From: Ectopseudomonas chengduensis
GTDB lineage: Bacteria; Pseudomonadota; Gammaproteobacteria; Pseudomonadales; Pseudomonadaceae
Reading direction: 5' to 3'
NCBI RefSeq assembly: GCF_015712065.1
Contig: NZ_JACFYZ010000001.1
Location: 186,001 to 250,000 of the forward strand
DNA length: 64,000 bases
Part shown: in pieces, positions 36,909 through 45,818 of the stretch
Layout of the letters: each line of letters starts with the position of its first letter
How positions within the stretch are numbered: the stretch's first letter is position 1
Program-made: the position numbers and the translations under genes
The notes under the pieces: model-generated
Told to the model about the DNA's origin: nothing
The model's input: only the letters and a program-made list of their open reading frames with translations
Databases searched by the model: none

Positions 36909-37616
36909 TCAACCCGCCAACAGCTCTGTCACCCAGCGCGGTAGTTGCTCGGTGGCTGGGCCATAGCGTTTCTCGGCGAACAGTGAATGGCCCTGACTGG
37001 GTTCCAGATTGATCTCCAGCGTATGCGCGCCCGCATGACGCGCCTGTTCGACGAAACCGGCAGCCGGGTAGACATGACCCGAGGTACCGATGCTGACGAA
37101 CAGCTCGCACTGCTCCAGTGCGTCGTAAATACGCTCCATGTGATAGGGCATCTCGCCGAACCAGACGATATCCGGGCGCAGCGTACCGACCAGCCCGCAG
37201 CAGGCGCACGCCTGGCTGACCGGCATGTCATCCAGTAGCGGAAAGCGCTGCTGGCTGTTGCTGCACAGCATAGACTGCAACTCACCGTGCATATGCAGCA
37301 AGCGTTTGGAGCCGGCGCGCTCGTACAGGTTGTCGACGTTCTGCGTGACCAGCAGAAACTCGCCCTTCCAACCATCTTCCAGCTCGGCCAGCGCTAGATG
37401 CCCGGCATTCGGCGCCATGGCCGGATCACGCAACTGGGCGCGGCGCATGTCGTAGAAACGTTGCACCAGCGCCGGATCACGGGCGAAGCCTTCGGGTGTG
37501 GCCACCTCTTCGATGCGGTGGTCTTCCCAGAGACCGTCAGCGGCGCGGAAGGTGCGAATGCCGCTCTCGGCGGATATACCGGCGCCGGTGAGGATGACGA
37601 TATTGGGATGGGGCAT
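36909..37616 (-). CDS. cobB: NAD-dependent protein deacylase, CobB-type sirtuin (class III)
   Basis: 235 residues. NAD-binding ILTGAGISAESGIRTFR and TQNVDNLYERAG, catalytic His in LLHMHGEL, and WFGEMPYHMERIY are the sirtuin core. FYDMRR supplies the Tyr-x-x-Arg pair that in class III enzymes binds acidic acyl groups, so desuccinylase as well as deacetylase activity is likely. The zinc region is CSNS ... CACC, close to E. coli CobB. The ATG at 37616 gives the family start (MPHPNIVILTGAG); longer in-frame sequence upstream is repeat-derived. Confidence 0.92.
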   Translation of the reverse strand: MPHPNIVILTGAGISAESGIRTFRAADGLWEDHRIEEVATPEGFARDPALVQRFYDMRRAQLRDPAMAPNAGHLALAELEDGWKGEFLLVTQNVDNLYERAGSKRLLHMHGELQSMLCSNSQQRFPLLDDMPVSQACACCGLVGTLRPDIVWFGEMPYHMERIYDALEQCELFVSIGTSGHVYPAAGFVEQARHAGAHTLEINLEPSQGHSLFAEKRYGPATEQLPRWVTELLAG

Positions 37617-37667
37617 GCTGGCTCCGAAGCAGGTGCGTTGCTGCAACTCTAAGCCAATTACCAGTCT

Positions 37668-37793
37668 GTAGGGTGTGCCACGCGCACCAGCATCTTTGCC
37701 AAGGTGCGCACGGCGCACCCTACGGGCGTTCACTTATCCTGTAGGGCGGGTGAAACCCGCCGGTTCGGCAATGGCGGGTTGCACCCACCCTAC
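37668..37793. repeat. Two adjacent inverted repeats upstream of the sirtuin gene
   Basis: 37668-37723 is a GTAGGGTGTGCCACGCGCAC / GGTGCGCACGGCGCACCCTA unit; 37741-37793 is a GTAGGGCGGGTGAAACCCGC / GCGGGTTGCACCCACCCTAC unit. They lie between the sirtuin start and the end of the response-regulator gene. Confidence 0.8.
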
Positions 37794-37800
37794 ACGGATA

Positions 37801-38508
37801 TCATCCCCGTTCGCTCATTGCCGCCAGCGCCACCGAGGTGGCGGCGGTGCGGGTTTCCACGCCTAGTTTCACGTACACGTGCTCCAGGTGCTTGTTCACC
37901 GTGCGCGGGCTGAGGCCGAGGATGTCGCCGATATCGCGGTTGGTCTTGCCGCAGGCTACCCAGCGCAGTACCTGCACTTCGCGTTCGGTGAGCTGGAAGC
38001 GCGCCGATAGCTTGGCATGCGCCGGGGCATCGTCGAGGCTGAGGCTGACGGGTTTCGACGCGGCACGTGCGGCTTGCAGGATGCGTGCGGTACGCAGGTG
38101 CGAGGCGACGCGGGCGAGCACCTCCTCGGGGTTGATCGGCTTGGTCACGTAGTCGATGCCGCCGGCCTCGAAGCCCTGCACCACGTGCTCGCTGTCGGTC
38201 AGGGCAGTCATGAACAGCACCGGGATGTCGGCGCTGCTCGGCTCGGCCTTGATTCGCCGACAGGTCTCGAAACCATCCAGCCCCGGCATCATCGCGTCGA
38301 GCAGGATCAGGTCGGGCCTGCGCCGCTGGATGCGGCCTAAAGCGCTTACGCCGTCCAGCGCGACCAGCACCATGTAGCCGGCGTCGTCGAGGGCGTCGGA
38401 GAGCAGGGCGAGGTTGTCCGGCGTGTCGTCGACGATGAGGATGATGCCGCGCTCGGCCGACAGGCTGGCGGGCGAGCACGACTCAGGCTGGTGGAGCGGC
38501 GCATTCAT
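37801..38508 (-). CDS. NarL/FixJ-family response regulator of the amide island
   Basis: 235 residues. N-terminal receiver with acidic pocket Asp27-Asp28 (LIVDDTPDN), phospho-acceptor Asp71 (LILLDAMMPGLDG) and Lys in YVTKPINPEE; C-terminal LuxR-type helix-turn-helix (about 171-225: LTEREVQVLRWVACGKTNRD and LSPRTVNKHLEHVYVKLGV). The start overlaps the end of the hybrid-kinase gene by 26 bases, so the two are coupled and form one signalling unit. NarL-type regulators typically bind 7-2-7 inverted heptamers that begin TAC; sites of exactly that form lie upstream of the importer and formamidase genes, which makes those the likely targets (inference). Confidence 0.9.
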   Translation of the reverse strand: MNAPLHQPESCSPASLSAERGIILIVDDTPDNLALLSDALDDAGYMVLVALDGVSALGRIQRRRPDLILLDAMMPGLDGFETCRRIKAEPSSADIPVLFMTALTDSEHVVQGFEAGGIDYVTKPINPEEVLARVASHLRTARILQAARAASKPVSLSLDDAPAHAKLSARFQLTEREVQVLRWVACGKTNRDIGDILGLSPRTVNKHLEHVYVKLGVETRTAATSVALAAMSERG

Positions 38509-41500
38509 GTTCGGCCTCCTTCAGTTGGCGGTTGAATTCGTCGAGCTGGAAGTTCTTCACCAGTAGGCGCAAGGCGGCGGTGAAGCCGGCGCAGGCCGGG
38601 TCGCGCTGGTCGATATCGTCCAGGCGTTGCTGGATGCCGCGCACGTAACCCAGAGCGCCCAATTCGCGCAGCGCCTGCAGATCGTCGCTGCCCGGCAATG
38701 TGATGGCTTCAGGCTGCGGCAACGGCTTCTGAGTGCGGCGCAGCCAGGTCAGACCGAGCTGGTGCTGGATGCGTTCGAGCAACTGCGGGGTGTACACCGG
38801 TTTGGCCAGGTAGTCGTCGCAGTCGGCGGCGATACTGCGTTCGCGGTCGTCGGTAAAGGCATTGGCGGAGATCACGATGATCGGCGCCTGGCAGCGCGTG
38901 TTGCGGCGAATCAGGCGACTGGTTTCCCAGCCATCCATCTGCGGCATGGACAGGTCCATCAGGATCAACGCCGGGTTGTGCAGCGCCACCTGGCGAATCG
39001 CCTCCTGGCCGCTGGCGGCCTGGATCACCTCGAAGCCCAACGGTTCGAGCATGCCGGCGAGCACGCGGCGATGTTCGAGATGATCGTCCACTACCAGAAT
39101 CAGACGGCGTTCACCCTGGTAGCCGGTGATGTCGTGCTCGACGTGTACCACCGCTTGCGGCACACGCACTTCGGAGAGGAACAGGCGGACCTGGAAGCGC
39201 GTGCCCTGGTCAGGTTCGCTGTGCACCGAGAGCTCGCCGCCCATCAATGAGGTGAGCATGCGGGTGATGGTCAGGCCTAGGCCGACACCGTTGTCCTGGC
39301 GCATCAGGTCGCCGCGTTCGAACGGCTGGAAGATCCGTTCGATCTGTTCCGGGGCGATGCCAATGCCGGTGTCGATGATCTCGAAAGTGGCGGTCTCGCG
39401 CATGTAGCCCACGCGCAGACGCACCTCGCCGCGCTCGGTAAAGCGCACGGCGTTGCCCAGCAGGTTGATCAGGATCTGCCGCACGCGCTTCTCGTCACCG
39501 CGCACCACTGCCGGCATGCGGCCGATGCATTCGAGGCGAAAGCGCAGGCCTTTCTCGGCCGCCTGCGGGGTGAACATGCGTTCGATCTGGTCGATGAATT
39601 CCGGGAAGGGAATTTCCGCCAGTTCCAGATGCAGTTTGCCGGCTTCGATCTTGGCCACGTCGAGCAGGCCATCGATCAGCGACAGCAGGTGCGAACCGCT
39701 ACGCAGGATGGTGGCCAGGGCGTCTTGGTGCTGGCTCGGCATGGCCGCGTCACGCTGCAGGATCTGGGTGTAGCCCAGGATGCTGTTGAGCGGCGTACGC
39801 AACTCGTGCGATAGCCCGGTGACGTAGCGGCTTTTCGCCGCGTTGGCGGATTCCGCCGCTTCCTTGGCCTGCTGCAGGGCTTCGTCGGTCTTGCGGTGGG
39901 CTTCGATCTCCTGCATCAGCAGCAGGGTTTGCCGATCCGACTCCTCCTGCGCCACGCGGCGGCTTTCGCGGGTCAGTACCAGCCACCAGGCGAGCATGGC
40001 AGCGAACAACGAGAGGGTCAGAAAGGCCTTGAGGAAAGCCTGGTAGAGCGTCTGGCGGACTTCCGGTTCCTGCGTCAGCAGGCTCAGCGAGACCTGGCTG
40101 TAGATCAGCGCCAGCGCGCCGAACAGCATCAGCACCAGCAGACTCAGCAGGCCCAGGTACTGCGCCAGGCGGCTGTGCAGACGCGGGATGGAAACGCGCG
40201 GGAAGAGCCAGCCGATGAAGTCGTCGAGCTGATCGCTCAGGCGTGCTCTGGGTTTGCAGCGATCCTCGCAGCGCGCGTCGAGCGAGCAACACAGTGAGCA
40301 GATGGGCGCACCGTAGGCCGGGCAGTGTGCGGTGTCCGGCTCTTCGAAGCGGTTGTTGCACAGGCAGCACTGCACCTGGCCGGCTTCGGTGTAGGGGTAC
40401 AGCAGGTGCGGCTGGCGTTCGCGGGCGATGTAGTAGCGCCCGTCGGTGAGCCAGGCCAGCAGTGGCGCCAGCAGAAATGCCGAGCCCAGCGCCACGGCTG
40501 GCGAGGCCGCCTGCGCCAGGGCGCCGAACAGACCGCCGTGGGCGAGCACCGAGAGCAGGGAGGCGATCAGCATGGCGCCGACGCCCACCGGGTTGATGTC
40601 GTAGAGGTGCGCGCGCTTGAACTCGATGTATTTCGGCGACAGGCCCAGCGGCTTGTTGATCACCAGGTCGGCCACCAGCGCGCCGATCCAGGCGATGGCG
40701 ATATTGGCGTAGAGGCCGAGCACCTCCTCGATCGCCTCGAACACGCCCAGCTCCATCAGCATCAGGGCGATGGCCACGTTGAACACCAGCCACACCACGC
40801 GACCGGGGTGGCTGTGGGTGATGCGGGCGAAGAAATTCGACCAGGCCAGCGAGCCGGCGTAGGCGTTGGTGACGTTGATCTTCACCTGACTGACGATGAC
40901 GAACAGCACCATGGCCGCCAGTGCCCATTGCGGCGAAGCGAACACGTAGTTGAAGGCCACCAGGTACATCTGCGTCGGCTCGGCGGCGCGCTCCATGGGG
41001 ATTTCATGCTGTAGGGCGAGAAAGGCGAGGAAGGCGCCGGCGAGCATCTTCAGCGCGCCGGGGATGATCCAGCCGGGGCCGGCCAGCAGCAGCGCCGTCC
41101 ACCAGCGCACACGGTTGGCGCGGGTTTTCTCCGGCAAAAAACGCAGGTAGTCGACCTGCTCGCCGATCTGCGTGATCAGGGCCAGGGCCACGGTGCAGGC
41201 GGCGCCGAAATGCAGCAGGTTGAAGCTGCCGGGTTCGCCCTCGCGGCCGGCGAAACTGGTCCAGTCCGATAGTGCTTCGGGGTTCTTGGCAATGACGAAT
41301 ATGTAGGGCAGCACCAGCAGAAACAGCCACACGGGCTGCGTCCACATCTGCAGGCGGTTGATCAGGGTGATGCCGTAGGCCACCAGCGGAATGATGATGA
41401 TCGAGCAGATCACATAAGCCAGGGCCAGCGGGATGTTGAAGTACAGCTCCAGGGCCAGCGCCATGATCGCCGCTTCGAGGGCGAAGAACAGGAAGGTGAA

Positions 41501-41878
41501 GCTGGCATAGATCAGCGAGGTGATGGTCGAGCCGATGTAGCCGAAACCGGCGCCACGGGTCAGCAGGTCCATGTCCAGGCCGGAGCGGGCGGCGTAGTAG
41601 CTGATCGGCAGGCCGGTGAGGAAGATCACCAGGCTGACCGCGAGGATCGCCCACAGGGTATTGGTGAAGCCGTAGGACAGCGCCAGGGCGCCGCCGATGG
41701 CTTCCAGGGCTAGGAACGACACGGCGCCGAGCGCGGTGTTGGCGATGCGCAGCTCCGACCACTTGCGGAATGACCTGGGCGTGAAGCGCAGGGCGTAATC
41801 CTCCATGGTCTCGTCGGCGACCCAGGCGTTGTAGTCGCGGCGGATCTTGATGATGCGCTGGGTGCCGGTTGGCTGCAC
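38483..41878 (-). CDS. Hybrid sensor histidine kinase fused to an NCS1-type permease domain
   Basis: 1131 residues. Residues ~15-490 are a purine/cytosine permease-like (NCS1) domain, beginning IIKIRRDYNAWVADETMEDY and with about 12 membrane helices. Residues ~500-545 hold a Cys-rich segment (CCLCNN, HCPAYGAPICSLCC, RCEDRC) that may bind zinc or a cluster. Two more helices (about 573-596, 613-633) precede the kinase: His691 in SHELRTPLNS, ATP-binding DTGIGIAPEQ and GVGLGLTI, then a receiver with Asp near 974 (LILMDLSMPQMDGW). The GTG at 41878 follows AGGA; upstream in-frame codons read through a REP repeat and are rejected. It probably senses an amide or related N-compound through the permease domain, as CbrA does with an SSS permease. 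Confidence 0.88.
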   Translation of the reverse strand: MQPTGTQRIIKIRRDYNAWVADETMEDYALRFTPRSFRKWSELRIANTALGAVSFLALEAIGGALALSYGFTNTLWAILAVSLVIFLTGLPISYYAARSGLDMDLLTRGAGFGYIGSTITSLIYASFTFLFFALEAAIMALALELYFNIPLALAYVICSIIIIPLVAYGITLINRLQMWTQPVWLFLLVLPYIFVIAKNPEALSDWTSFAGREGEPGSFNLLHFGAACTVALALITQIGEQVDYLRFLPEKTRANRVRWWTALLLAGPGWIIPGALKMLAGAFLAFLALQHEIPMERAAEPTQMYLVAFNYVFASPQWALAAMVLFVIVSQVKINVTNAYAGSLAWSNFFARITHSHPGRVVWLVFNVAIALMLMELGVFEAIEEVLGLYANIAIAWIGALVADLVINKPLGLSPKYIEFKRAHLYDINPVGVGAMLIASLLSVLAHGGLFGALAQAASPAVALGSAFLLAPLLAWLTDGRYYIARERQPHLLYPYTEAGQVQCCLCNNRFEEPDTAHCPAYGAPICSLCCSLDARCEDRCKPRARLSDQLDDFIGWLFPRVSIPRLHSRLAQYLGLLSLLVLMLFGALALIYSQVSLSLLTQEPEVRQTLYQAFLKAFLTLSLFAAMLAWWLVLTRESRRVAQEESDRQTLLLMQEIEAHRKTDEALQQAKEAAESANAAKSRYVTGLSHELRTPLNSILGYTQILQRDAAMPSQHQDALATILRSGSHLLSLIDGLLDVAKIEAGKLHLELAEIPFPEFIDQIERMFTPQAAEKGLRFRLECIGRMPAVVRGDEKRVRQILINLLGNAVRFTERGEVRLRVGYMRETATFEIIDTGIGIAPEQIERIFQPFERGDLMRQDNGVGLGLTITRMLTSLMGGELSVHSEPDQGTRFQVRLFLSEVRVPQAVVHVEHDITGYQGERRLILVVDDHLEHRRVLAGMLEPLGFEVIQAASGQEAIRQVALHNPALILMDLSMPQMDGWETSRLIRRNTRCQAPIIVISANAFTDDRERSIAADCDDYLAKPVYTPQLLERIQHQLGLTWLRRTQKPLPQPEAITLPGSDDLQALRELGALGYVRGIQQRLDDIDQRDPACAGFTAALRLLVKNFQLDEFNRQLKEAEHECAAPPA

Positions 41879-41930
41879 GGGCGAAGTCCTGCTGACGTTA
41901 TCGGGTAAGACCGTCCCTGTCGCGCGTCCC

Positions 41931-41999
41931 TGTAGGAGCCGGCTTGCCGGCGATCTGCGTGACCAGGAAGGACGCATCGCCCGCAAGCGGGCTCCTACG
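41931..41999. repeat. REP element (GTAGGAGCCGGCTTGCCGGCGAT family)
   Basis: TGTAGGAGCCGGCTTGCCGG and inverted CCGCAAGCGGGCTCCTACGG, 30 bases apart. Between the divergent kinase and importer genes. Same family at 43483, 47423 and 51630. Confidence 0.9.
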
Positions 42000-42116
42000 G
42001 TGCGTAGAAAGTGCAACTTCCATGCCCCGGCTCGGCGAGGCCTCTGCCGCGCGCGCGGGCTTCTGTCTGCCTGGTTTTTCTGCGCTGAGCTTGCACCAGG
42101 CTGGCGCAGGACGCTG

Positions 42117-42154
42117 TACGTCAGATGACGTATGCCCTTACGTCATGCTGCGTA
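42117..42154 (+). promoter_or_regulatory. Tandem 7-2-7 inverted repeats, probable response-regulator sites for urtA
   Basis: Site 1 (42117-42132) is the perfect palindrome TACGTCA-GA-TGACGTA; site 2 (42139-42154) is TACGTCA-TG-CTGCGTA. Centres are 22 bp apart, about two helical turns, so both face the same side of the DNA. The block ends 82 bases before the urtA start. The same motif occurs once more upstream of fmdA (47591). Binding by the NarL-type regulator of this island is inference. Confidence 0.75.
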
Positions 42155-42236
42155 TACCCCGCTCGGTGGGGGCAAACGCATCCTAGCTGCGAAGCCGGCG
42201 TGGTTCGGCACGAATAACCAGCACAGGAGCACGACC

Positions 42237-43469
42237 ATGGACTCTCAACCGATTCGACTTCTTCCGCGCCGGCTGGCGGTGGGGGCCGCAGCGCTCTCGC
42301 TGCTGGCCGCCAGCCTGTTCAGCCATGTGGCCAGCGCCGAGGTGAACACCACCGGCCTGGCGGTGACCGACAGCGAGGTCACGGTCGGTATCCTGCACTC
42401 GGCCACTGGCACCATGGCCATTTCCGAAACCGGTTCGATCCAGGCCGAGCGCCTGGCCATCGAGCAGATCAACGCCAGCGGCGGCGTGCTCGGCCGGCAG
42501 ATCAAGGTCATTCAGGAAGATGGGGCTTCCGACTGGCCGACCTTCGCCGAGAAGGCGCGCAAGCTGCTGGTCGGCGACAAGGTCGCCACCGTGTTCGGCT
42601 GCTGGACGTCAGCCTCGCGCAAGGCGGTGCTGCCTGTGTTCGAGAAGGAAAACGGCCTGCTCTACTACCCGACCTTCTACGAAGGCCTGGAGCAGTCGAA
42701 GAACGTCATCTACACCGGCCAGGAAGCTACCCAGCAAATCCTCGCGGGCCTGGACTGGGTGGCCAAGGAGAAGGGCGCCAAGACCTTCTACCTGCTCGGC
42801 TCGGACTACATCTGGCCGCGTACCTCGATGAAGATCGCGCGCAAGCACATCGAGAACGTGCTCGGCGGCAAGGTCGTCGGCGAAGAGTACTACCCGCTGG
42901 GCAACACTCAGTTCGGCTCGCTGATCAACAAGATCAAACTGCGCAAGCCTGACGTGGTGTTCGCTGCCGTGGTCGGTGGCTCCAACGTCGCCTTCTACAA
43001 GCAGATGAAAGCCGCCGGCGTCACCGCCGACAAGCAGACCCTGCTGACCCTGTCGGTCACCGAAGACGAGCTGCTGGGTATCGGCGGCGAGAACATGGCC
43101 GGCTTCTACGCCTCGATGAAGTACTTCCAGAGCCTGGACAACCCGAACAACAGCGCCTTCGTCGAAGCCTTCAAGGCCAAGTACGGCAAGGACGCGGTGA
43201 TCGGTGACGTGACCCAGGCCGCCTACCTCGGTCCGTGGCTGTGGAAAGCCGCGGTGGAGAAAGCCGGCAGCTTCGACATCGACAAGGTGGTCGCCGCTTC
43301 CCCGGGCATCGAGCTGGACACCGCGCCGGAAGGCTACGTCAAGGTACACGACAACCATCACCTGTGGAGCAAGACCCGCATCGGTGAAGTGCAGAAGGAC
43401 GGTCAGTTCAAGGTGGTGTTCGAATCCGACCTGATCGAGCCGAACCCCTTCCCGGAAGGCTACCAGTAA
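42237..43469 (+). CDS. urtA: Urea/short-chain amide ABC transporter substrate-binding protein (UrtA/FmdD family)
   Basis: 410 residues with a signal peptide (RRLAVGAAALSLLAASLFSHVASA, cut near AEVN). The mature part begins VTVGILHSATGTMAISETGS and has VFGCWTSASRKAVLPVFEKE and LYYPTFYEGLEQSKN, diagnostic of the UrtA/FmdD/AmiC-like branch of type I binding proteins. Context with formamidase and amidase favours formamide, acetamide or another small amide rather than urea alone, as in the fmd cluster of Methylophilus. Start ATG has AGGAG. First gene of a five-gene importer operon; two 7-2-7 sites lie just upstream. Confidence 0.9.
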   Translation: MDSQPIRLLPRRLAVGAAALSLLAASLFSHVASAEVNTTGLAVTDSEVTVGILHSATGTMAISETGSIQAERLAIEQINASGGVLGRQIKVIQEDGASDWPTFAEKARKLLVGDKVATVFGCWTSASRKAVLPVFEKENGLLYYPTFYEGLEQSKNVIYTGQEATQQILAGLDWVAKEKGAKTFYLLGSDYIWPRTSMKIARKHIENVLGGKVVGEEYYPLGNTQFGSLINKIKLRKPDVVFAAVVGGSNVAFYKQMKAAGVTADKQTLLTLSVTEDELLGIGGENMAGFYASMKYFQSLDNPNNSAFVEAFKAKYGKDAVIGDVTQAAYLGPWLWKAAVEKAGSFDIDKVVAASPGIELDTAPEGYVKVHDNHHLWSKTRIGEVQKDGQFKVVFESDLIEPNPFPEGYQ

Positions 43470-43482
43470 GCAACACCCTCTC

Positions 43483-43535
43483 GTAGGAGCCAGCTTGCTG
43501 GCGATCAATGAATCGCCGGCAAGCCGGCTCCTACC
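43483..43535. repeat. REP element between urtA and urtB
   Basis: GTAGGAGCCAGCTTGCTGGC and inverted GCCGGCAAGCCGGCTCCTAC. It is inside the operon and could form a stabilising or attenuating hairpin that raises urtA relative to the permeases. Confidence 0.9.
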
Positions 43536-43567
43536 GGCTTTTCTCTTTTCTTCTGGAGACCATCGAC

Positions 43568-44485
43568 ATGGAATGGCTATCGGAATTCGGCGCCATCGCA
43601 GCCATGCAGGGGTTCAACGGCTTGTCCGTGTTCTGCGTGCTGCTGCTGATGGCTCTGGGGCTGGCGATCATCTTCGGGCAGATGGGCGTGATCAACATGG
43701 CCCATGGCGAGTTTCTCACCATCGGCGCCTACACCACCTTCGTGGTGTCCTCGCTGACGTCCAGCTACGCACCGGCCTTCGGGCCTTACTACTTCTTCCT
43801 CGCGATCATCCTCTCGTTCTTCATCGCCGGTGCCATTGGCTGGCTGGTGGAGTGGGCGATGATCAGCAAGCTCTACCAGCGTCCGCTGGACACCCTACTG
43901 GCCACCTGGGGCCTGTCCCTGGTGATGCAGCAGGGCTTTCGCTCGATCTTCGGCGCGCGGGAAGTCAGCGCTACGCTGCCAGACTGGCTGATGGGCTCCT
44001 GGAACCCGACCGAGGCCATCGATATTCCGCGTAATGGCCTGTTCGTCATGGGCCTGACCCTGCTGCTCACCGCGCTGCTGTTCCTGATGATCTACCGCTC
44101 GCGCTGGGGGCTGCAGGTGCGCGCGACCATGCAGAACCGGGTGATGGCGCGCTCCGTGGGCATCAACACCAAGCGCGTCGACCGCATGACCTTCGCCCTC
44201 GGCTGCGGCGTCGCCGGCGTGGCGGGTGCGGCCTTTACCACCATCGGTTCGACCGGGCCGACCGCAGGTTCGCTGTACATCGTCGACACCTTCCTGGTGG
44301 TGGTGTTCGGCGGCGCCTCCAGCCTGCTCGGCACCATCGCCTCGGCCTTCAGCATCGCCCAGGCGCAATCGCTGCTGGAGTTCTTCACCAGTGGCTCGAT
44401 GGCCAAGGTTTTCACCCTTTCCGCCGTGGTGCTGATCCTGATGTTGCGTCCGCAGGGGCTGTTCGCCAGCAAGGTGCGCAAATGA
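43568..44485 (+). CDS. urtB: Urea/short-chain amide ABC transporter permease (UrtB/FmdE family)
   Basis: 305-residue LivH-type permease. About eight membrane helices; MGVINMAHGEFLTIGAYTTF near residue 38 and the C-terminal-half YRSRWGLQVRATMQNRVMAR (ATPase-contact region) and VFGGASSLLGTIASAFSI are typical of this family. Shorter than urease-linked UrtB proteins, which carry an extra N-terminal domain; this fits the Fmd-type system. Start ATG at 43568 follows TGGAG. A 167-base insert separates it from urtC. Confidence 0.9.
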   Translation: MEWLSEFGAIAAMQGFNGLSVFCVLLLMALGLAIIFGQMGVINMAHGEFLTIGAYTTFVVSSLTSSYAPAFGPYYFFLAIILSFFIAGAIGWLVEWAMISKLYQRPLDTLLATWGLSLVMQQGFRSIFGAREVSATLPDWLMGSWNPTEAIDIPRNGLFVMGLTLLLTALLFLMIYRSRWGLQVRATMQNRVMARSVGINTKRVDRMTFALGCGVAGVAGAAFTTIGSTGPTAGSLYIVDTFLVVVFGGASSLLGTIASAFSIAQAQSLLEFFTSGSMAKVFTLSAVVLILMLRPQGLFASKVRK

Positions 44486-44652
44486 AAAATCACTCTCAAC
44501 CTACTGCGCGCCCCATCTGCGGCGGCGCGCGGTGCTCGTTTCCTCGACGTACTGCGTGTACGCCTTCGTCGCTGCGCTTCGGGCTTCTTGCAGCTGGGGC
44601 TGCTCGCTACGGTTCAAAGCGACTTTTTGCATGCAGGGGGATTAACGGATGA
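44482..44652 (+). other. Insert between urtB and urtC with a coupled 56-codon frame
   Basis: The urtB end reads ATGAAAA at 44482 and the urtC start reads ATGAAAA again at 44649; the 167 bases between look like an insert flanked by a 7-bp direct duplication. One frame starts at the ATG overlapping the urtB stop (ATGA) and ends at a TGA overlapping the urtC start (ATGA), encoding 56 residues that begin MKNHSQPTARPICGGARCSF. The peptide is not recognised and is Arg/Ser/Leu-rich, unlike a conserved protein. Probably a mobile intergenic repeat that by chance or selection keeps translation coupling. Confidence 0.6.
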
Positions 44653-45818
44653 AAAGCGCATACGAAAGCCTGCTCGGCGGCAAGCAAGGCGCTATCGGCC
44701 TGGCGCTGCTCGCCGCGCTGATTCTGGTGGTGTTCCCGCTGGCGCTGGATGCCTTCCGCTTGAACATGGTGGGCAAGTACCTGACCTACGCCTTCGTCGC
44801 CGTCGGCCTGGTGCTGTGCTGGGGCTATGGCGGCATCCTCAGCCTGGGCCAGGGCATCTTCTTCGGTCTCGGCGGCTACTGCATGGCGATGTTCCTCAAA
44901 CTCGAGGCATCCGACCCGGAGAGCACCAAGATCCAATCCACGCCGGGCATTCCGGACTTCATGGACTGGAACCAGATCACCGAACTGCCGCTGTTCTGGG
45001 AGCCCTTCCACAGCCTGAGCTTCACCCTGATCGCCGTGGTGGCGGTGCCGGTATTGCTGGCCTTGGTGATCGGTATCGCGATGTTCAAGCGCCGCGTCGG
45101 TGACGTGTACTTCTCCATCGTCACCCAGGCCATCGCGCTGATCCTCACCGTGCTGATCATCGGCCAGCAGGGTTTGACCGGCGGGGTCAACGGCATCACC
45201 GACCTGCGCACGCTCAAGGGCTGGGACATCCGCAGCGACGAGGCCAAGCTGATTCTCTACTTCGTCAGTGCGGTACTGCTCATCGGCTGCATTCTCATCG
45301 CCCGTTTCATCATCGCTTCCAAGCTCGGTCGCCTGCTGCTGGCGATGCGCGACAAGGAAGAGCGGGTGCGCTTCTCCGGTTACGACGTGGCCAGCTTCAA
45401 GATCTTCGTGTTCTGCGTCGGCGCGGCGTTCGCCGGTATCGGTGGGGCGATGTTCACCCTGCAGGTGGGCTTCATGTCGCCGAGCTTCGTCGGCATCGTG
45501 CCGTCGATCGAAATGGTCATCTTCGCCGCGGTCGGCGGGCGCCTTTCGCTGCTCGGCGCGGTGTATGGCGCGCTGCTGGTCAACTTCGGCAAGACCTACT
45601 TCTCCGAAAGCTTCCCCGAGTTGTGGCTGTACCTGATGGGCGGCCTGTTCATCGTCGTGGTCATGTACTTCCCCAATGGCCTGGCGGGGCTGTGGGACAG
45701 CCACGGCAAGCGTTGGCTGGCCCGTTTGCAGCGCAAGCCACAGGTGGCCGCTGCGCCAAAGCCCGTTGCCGTTGCCCCCAGCAAGCGCCCAACCCCTGAA
45801 CTGGAGACCACGCCATGA
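44649..45818 (+). CDS. urtC: Urea/short-chain amide ABC transporter permease (UrtC/FmdF family)
   Basis: 389-residue LivM-type permease with about ten membrane helices. WGYGGILSLGQGIFFGLGGY near residue 58, TGGVNGITDL, and KLGRLLLAMRDKEERVRFSG (EAA-like ATPase contact) are present; the C-terminus is a polar Pro/Ala-rich tail of about 30 residues. Its stop overlaps the ATG of urtD (ATGA). Pairs with UrtB to form the channel. Confidence 0.9.
   Translation: MKSAYESLLGGKQGAIGLALLAALILVVFPLALDAFRLNMVGKYLTYAFVAVGLVLCWGYGGILSLGQGIFFGLGGYCMAMFLKLEASDPESTKIQSTPGIPDFMDWNQITELPLFWEPFHSLSFTLIAVVAVPVLLALVIGIAMFKRRVGDVYFSIVTQAIALILTVLIIGQQGLTGGVNGITDLRTLKGWDIRSDEAKLILYFVSAVLLIGCILIARFIIASKLGRLLLAMRDKEERVRFSGYDVASFKIFVFCVGAAFAGIGGAMFTLQVGFMSPSFVGIVPSIEMVIFAAVGGRLSLLGAVYGALLVNFGKTYFSESFPELWLYLMGGLFIVVVMYFPNGLAGLWDSHGKRWLARLQRKPQVAAAPKPVAVAPSKRPTPELETTP

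Noticed and set aside
41879..42016. N-terminal extension of the hybrid kinase
   Set aside because: Those codons read through a REP element; a GTG with AGGA at 41878 gives a family-like start.
42155..42236. Sigma-54 promoter before urtA
   Set aside because: A GGCACG element exists but no GC at the -12 spacing follows.
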